Of a stretch of DNA of 6,907 bases, positions 6,107 to 6,907 are shown piece by piece. This DNA is from Bryobacteraceae bacterium (GTDB lineage: Bacteria; Acidobacteriota; Terriglobia; Bryobacterales; Bryobacteraceae): positions 1-6,907 of the forward strand of contig JASHQT010000353.1 in the NCBI GenBank assembly GCA_030039005.1, given 5' to 3'. The notes under the pieces are model-generated. The model was not told where the DNA came from, did no database searches, and saw only the letters and a program-made list of their open reading frames with translations. The translations under genes were made by a program, and so were the position numbers. Each line of letters opens with the position of its first letter. Positions within the stretch are counted from its first letter, which is position 1.

Positions 6107-6907
6107 TAAGGGCCAACCGCCATCTCTTCGGCGAGTGGAATCATCACGGCAGTTTCGAGATCTTTGGCCAGGACGTGCCGCGGGTTATTGGTGTACTCCT
6201 CGAGGCAGGGTAGATTGCGCAACTCTTCGGCGCTGGCCGGAAGCCAAATCTGGTATAGCCAATCGTAGGCCGTCTTGAGCTCATGGTACGGCCAGGTATG
6301 CACGATCCTTGCGTACCGCCCACCCTCGATGTAATCCTCCGTCAATTCTCCGGAAGGCGACCAGCCGTCTGGAACGGTAATACACGCGCGCGACCTCAGT
6401 TCAGCTGCGGCATGGACTCCGGATCGTCGAGATAGATACCGATGGTGCGTGTCTCCCTCGTCAGTAATCCCGTCGTGGCTGCAATTGTCATCAATCGTTC
6501 GAAGACCTTGCTTGTGAGTTGATAAGCGCCGCGATGCTCAATCACGGCAAGGCGCAGTTTCGGCAGATGTTCGATCTCAACCTGGTAAAGCGCCGGGTTC
6601 GGTCCTTCCGTGATCTGGGATTTACGCCACGCTGCGGAATAACGGGCCGGCGGCTCGCCGTATTCGGCGCGGAACGCTCGCGTAAACGCCGCCTGGCTGG
6701 CATAGCCGGCCCGCCGCGCGGTGCGTTCAATGCTTAGTTCGCGATCGAGTAGGTCAAGGGCCGCTCGTTGCAGGCGCAAGCGGCGCACGGTTTCGTTCAC
6801 GGTTTCCCCCAGCAGACCCCGGTAAATCCGATGGAAGTGATACGGCGAAAGGCAGGCAACCCAAGCGAGCATCTCGATATCCAAGGCATCATCCAAGTGC
6901 GCTACCA
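6106..6907 (-). pseudogene. AraC-family regulator with GyrI-like ligand domain, frameshifted and cut by the window edge
   Basis: Read on the minus strand, the gene enters from beyond 6907 and ends at the TAG at 6106-6108. The first frame (to 6396) encodes an AraC DNA-binding domain with two helix-turn-helix units. The first contains CLSPYHFHRIYRG and the second AGYASQAAFTRAFRAEYGEPP. The start of a GyrI-like effector-binding domain follows (from VEIEHLPKLRLAVIEHRGAY to GIYLDDPESMP). This frame then stops at 6396-6398. The rest of the same domain continues in the next frame from about 6408, beginning AAELRSRACITVPDGW and including EGGRYARIVHTWPYHEL and, near the end, CLEEYTNNPR. One added base near 6407 would join the halves with the spacing usual for the family, so a single-base deletion or a sequencing error explains it. 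Intact relatives (Rob-like regulators) bind small hydrophobic compounds and control efflux or stress genes. The TTG at 6896 is probably not the start, since the frame and the AraC homology stay open to the edge. Confidence 0.85.
6405..6412 (-). other. Frameshift site in the AraC/GyrI-like gene
   Basis: On the minus strand the codons for M and P (ATGCCG, 6413-6408) in the first frame are followed directly by CAGCTGAACTGA, which ends at a stop. Reading from the G at 6408 in the next frame gives GCA GCT GAA CTG AGG, coding AAELR, as expected for this domain. A lost G, from CCGGCA to CCGCA, would explain it exactly. No slippery heptamer is present, so programmed frameshifting is unlikely. Confidence 0.75.

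Noticed and set aside
6396..6412. Programmed -1 frameshift in the AraC gene
   Set aside because: There is no slippery heptamer and no clear downstream structure. AraC/GyrI-like regulators are not known for it, so deletion or a sequencing error is simpler.
6519..6737. Small plus-strand open frame of 72 codons opposite the AraC gene
   Set aside because: It is antisense to the helix-turn-helix coding region and rich in Arg, with no support of its own.
1..6907. CRISPR array, insertion sequence, tRNA, rRNA or defence genes
   Set aside because: No regularly spaced repeats, transposase motifs, terminal repeats or RNA-gene signatures were found on either strand.

Overview
The window most likely comes from an acidobacterial chromosome of the Solibacter/Bryobacter type. 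The strongest clue is a secreted protein made of two DUF3738 (TIGR03435) domains, a family greatly expanded in Solibacter-like Acidobacteria. The GC-rich coding sequence and the fused cytochrome b/cytochrome c respiratory protein fit this. The assignment is inferred from protein families, not from a marker gene. I see no rRNA, tRNA, CRISPR array, transposase or phage gene.

Layout. Positions 1-118 hold no gene, only a weak promoter candidate. Positions 119-2323 (+) form a compact two-gene respiratory operon: a Rieske iron-sulfur protein, then a cytochrome b of b6/subunit IV type with two haem c domains fused to its C-terminus. Together they would form a quinol:acceptor oxidoreductase that oxidises quinol at the outer face of the membrane and passes electrons from the Rieske centre to the attached cytochromes. 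The operon meets the tandem DUF3738 gene (2328-3941, -) tail to tail with a 4-bp gap, and a small hairpin covers both stop codons. Upstream of that gene on the same strand is a family 2 glycosyltransferase (4008-5060, -, GTG start). A 39-bp divergent intergenic region with facing -10-like boxes separates it from a RodZ-like membrane protein (5100-5999, +). Last comes an AraC-type regulator with a GyrI-like ligand domain (6106 to beyond 6907, -). It is cut by the window edge and broken by a one-base frameshift near 6407. Nested inverted repeats fill the gap before it.

How the genes fit together. The first two clearly encode partners in one complex. The glycosyltransferase and the RodZ-like protein both point to envelope or cell-shape functions and share a promoter region, but a functional link is only inferred. 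The DUF3738 and AraC genes have no evident partner in the window.

Most notable points: the b6-IV-c-c fusion without the cysteine that binds haem ci in b6f complexes; a Rieske cluster in which phenylalanine replaces the tyrosine that tunes redox potential; the tandem DUF3738 protein; the tight divergent promoter with a probable leaderless start; and the frameshifted regulator. I found no clear case of a wholly undescribed system.
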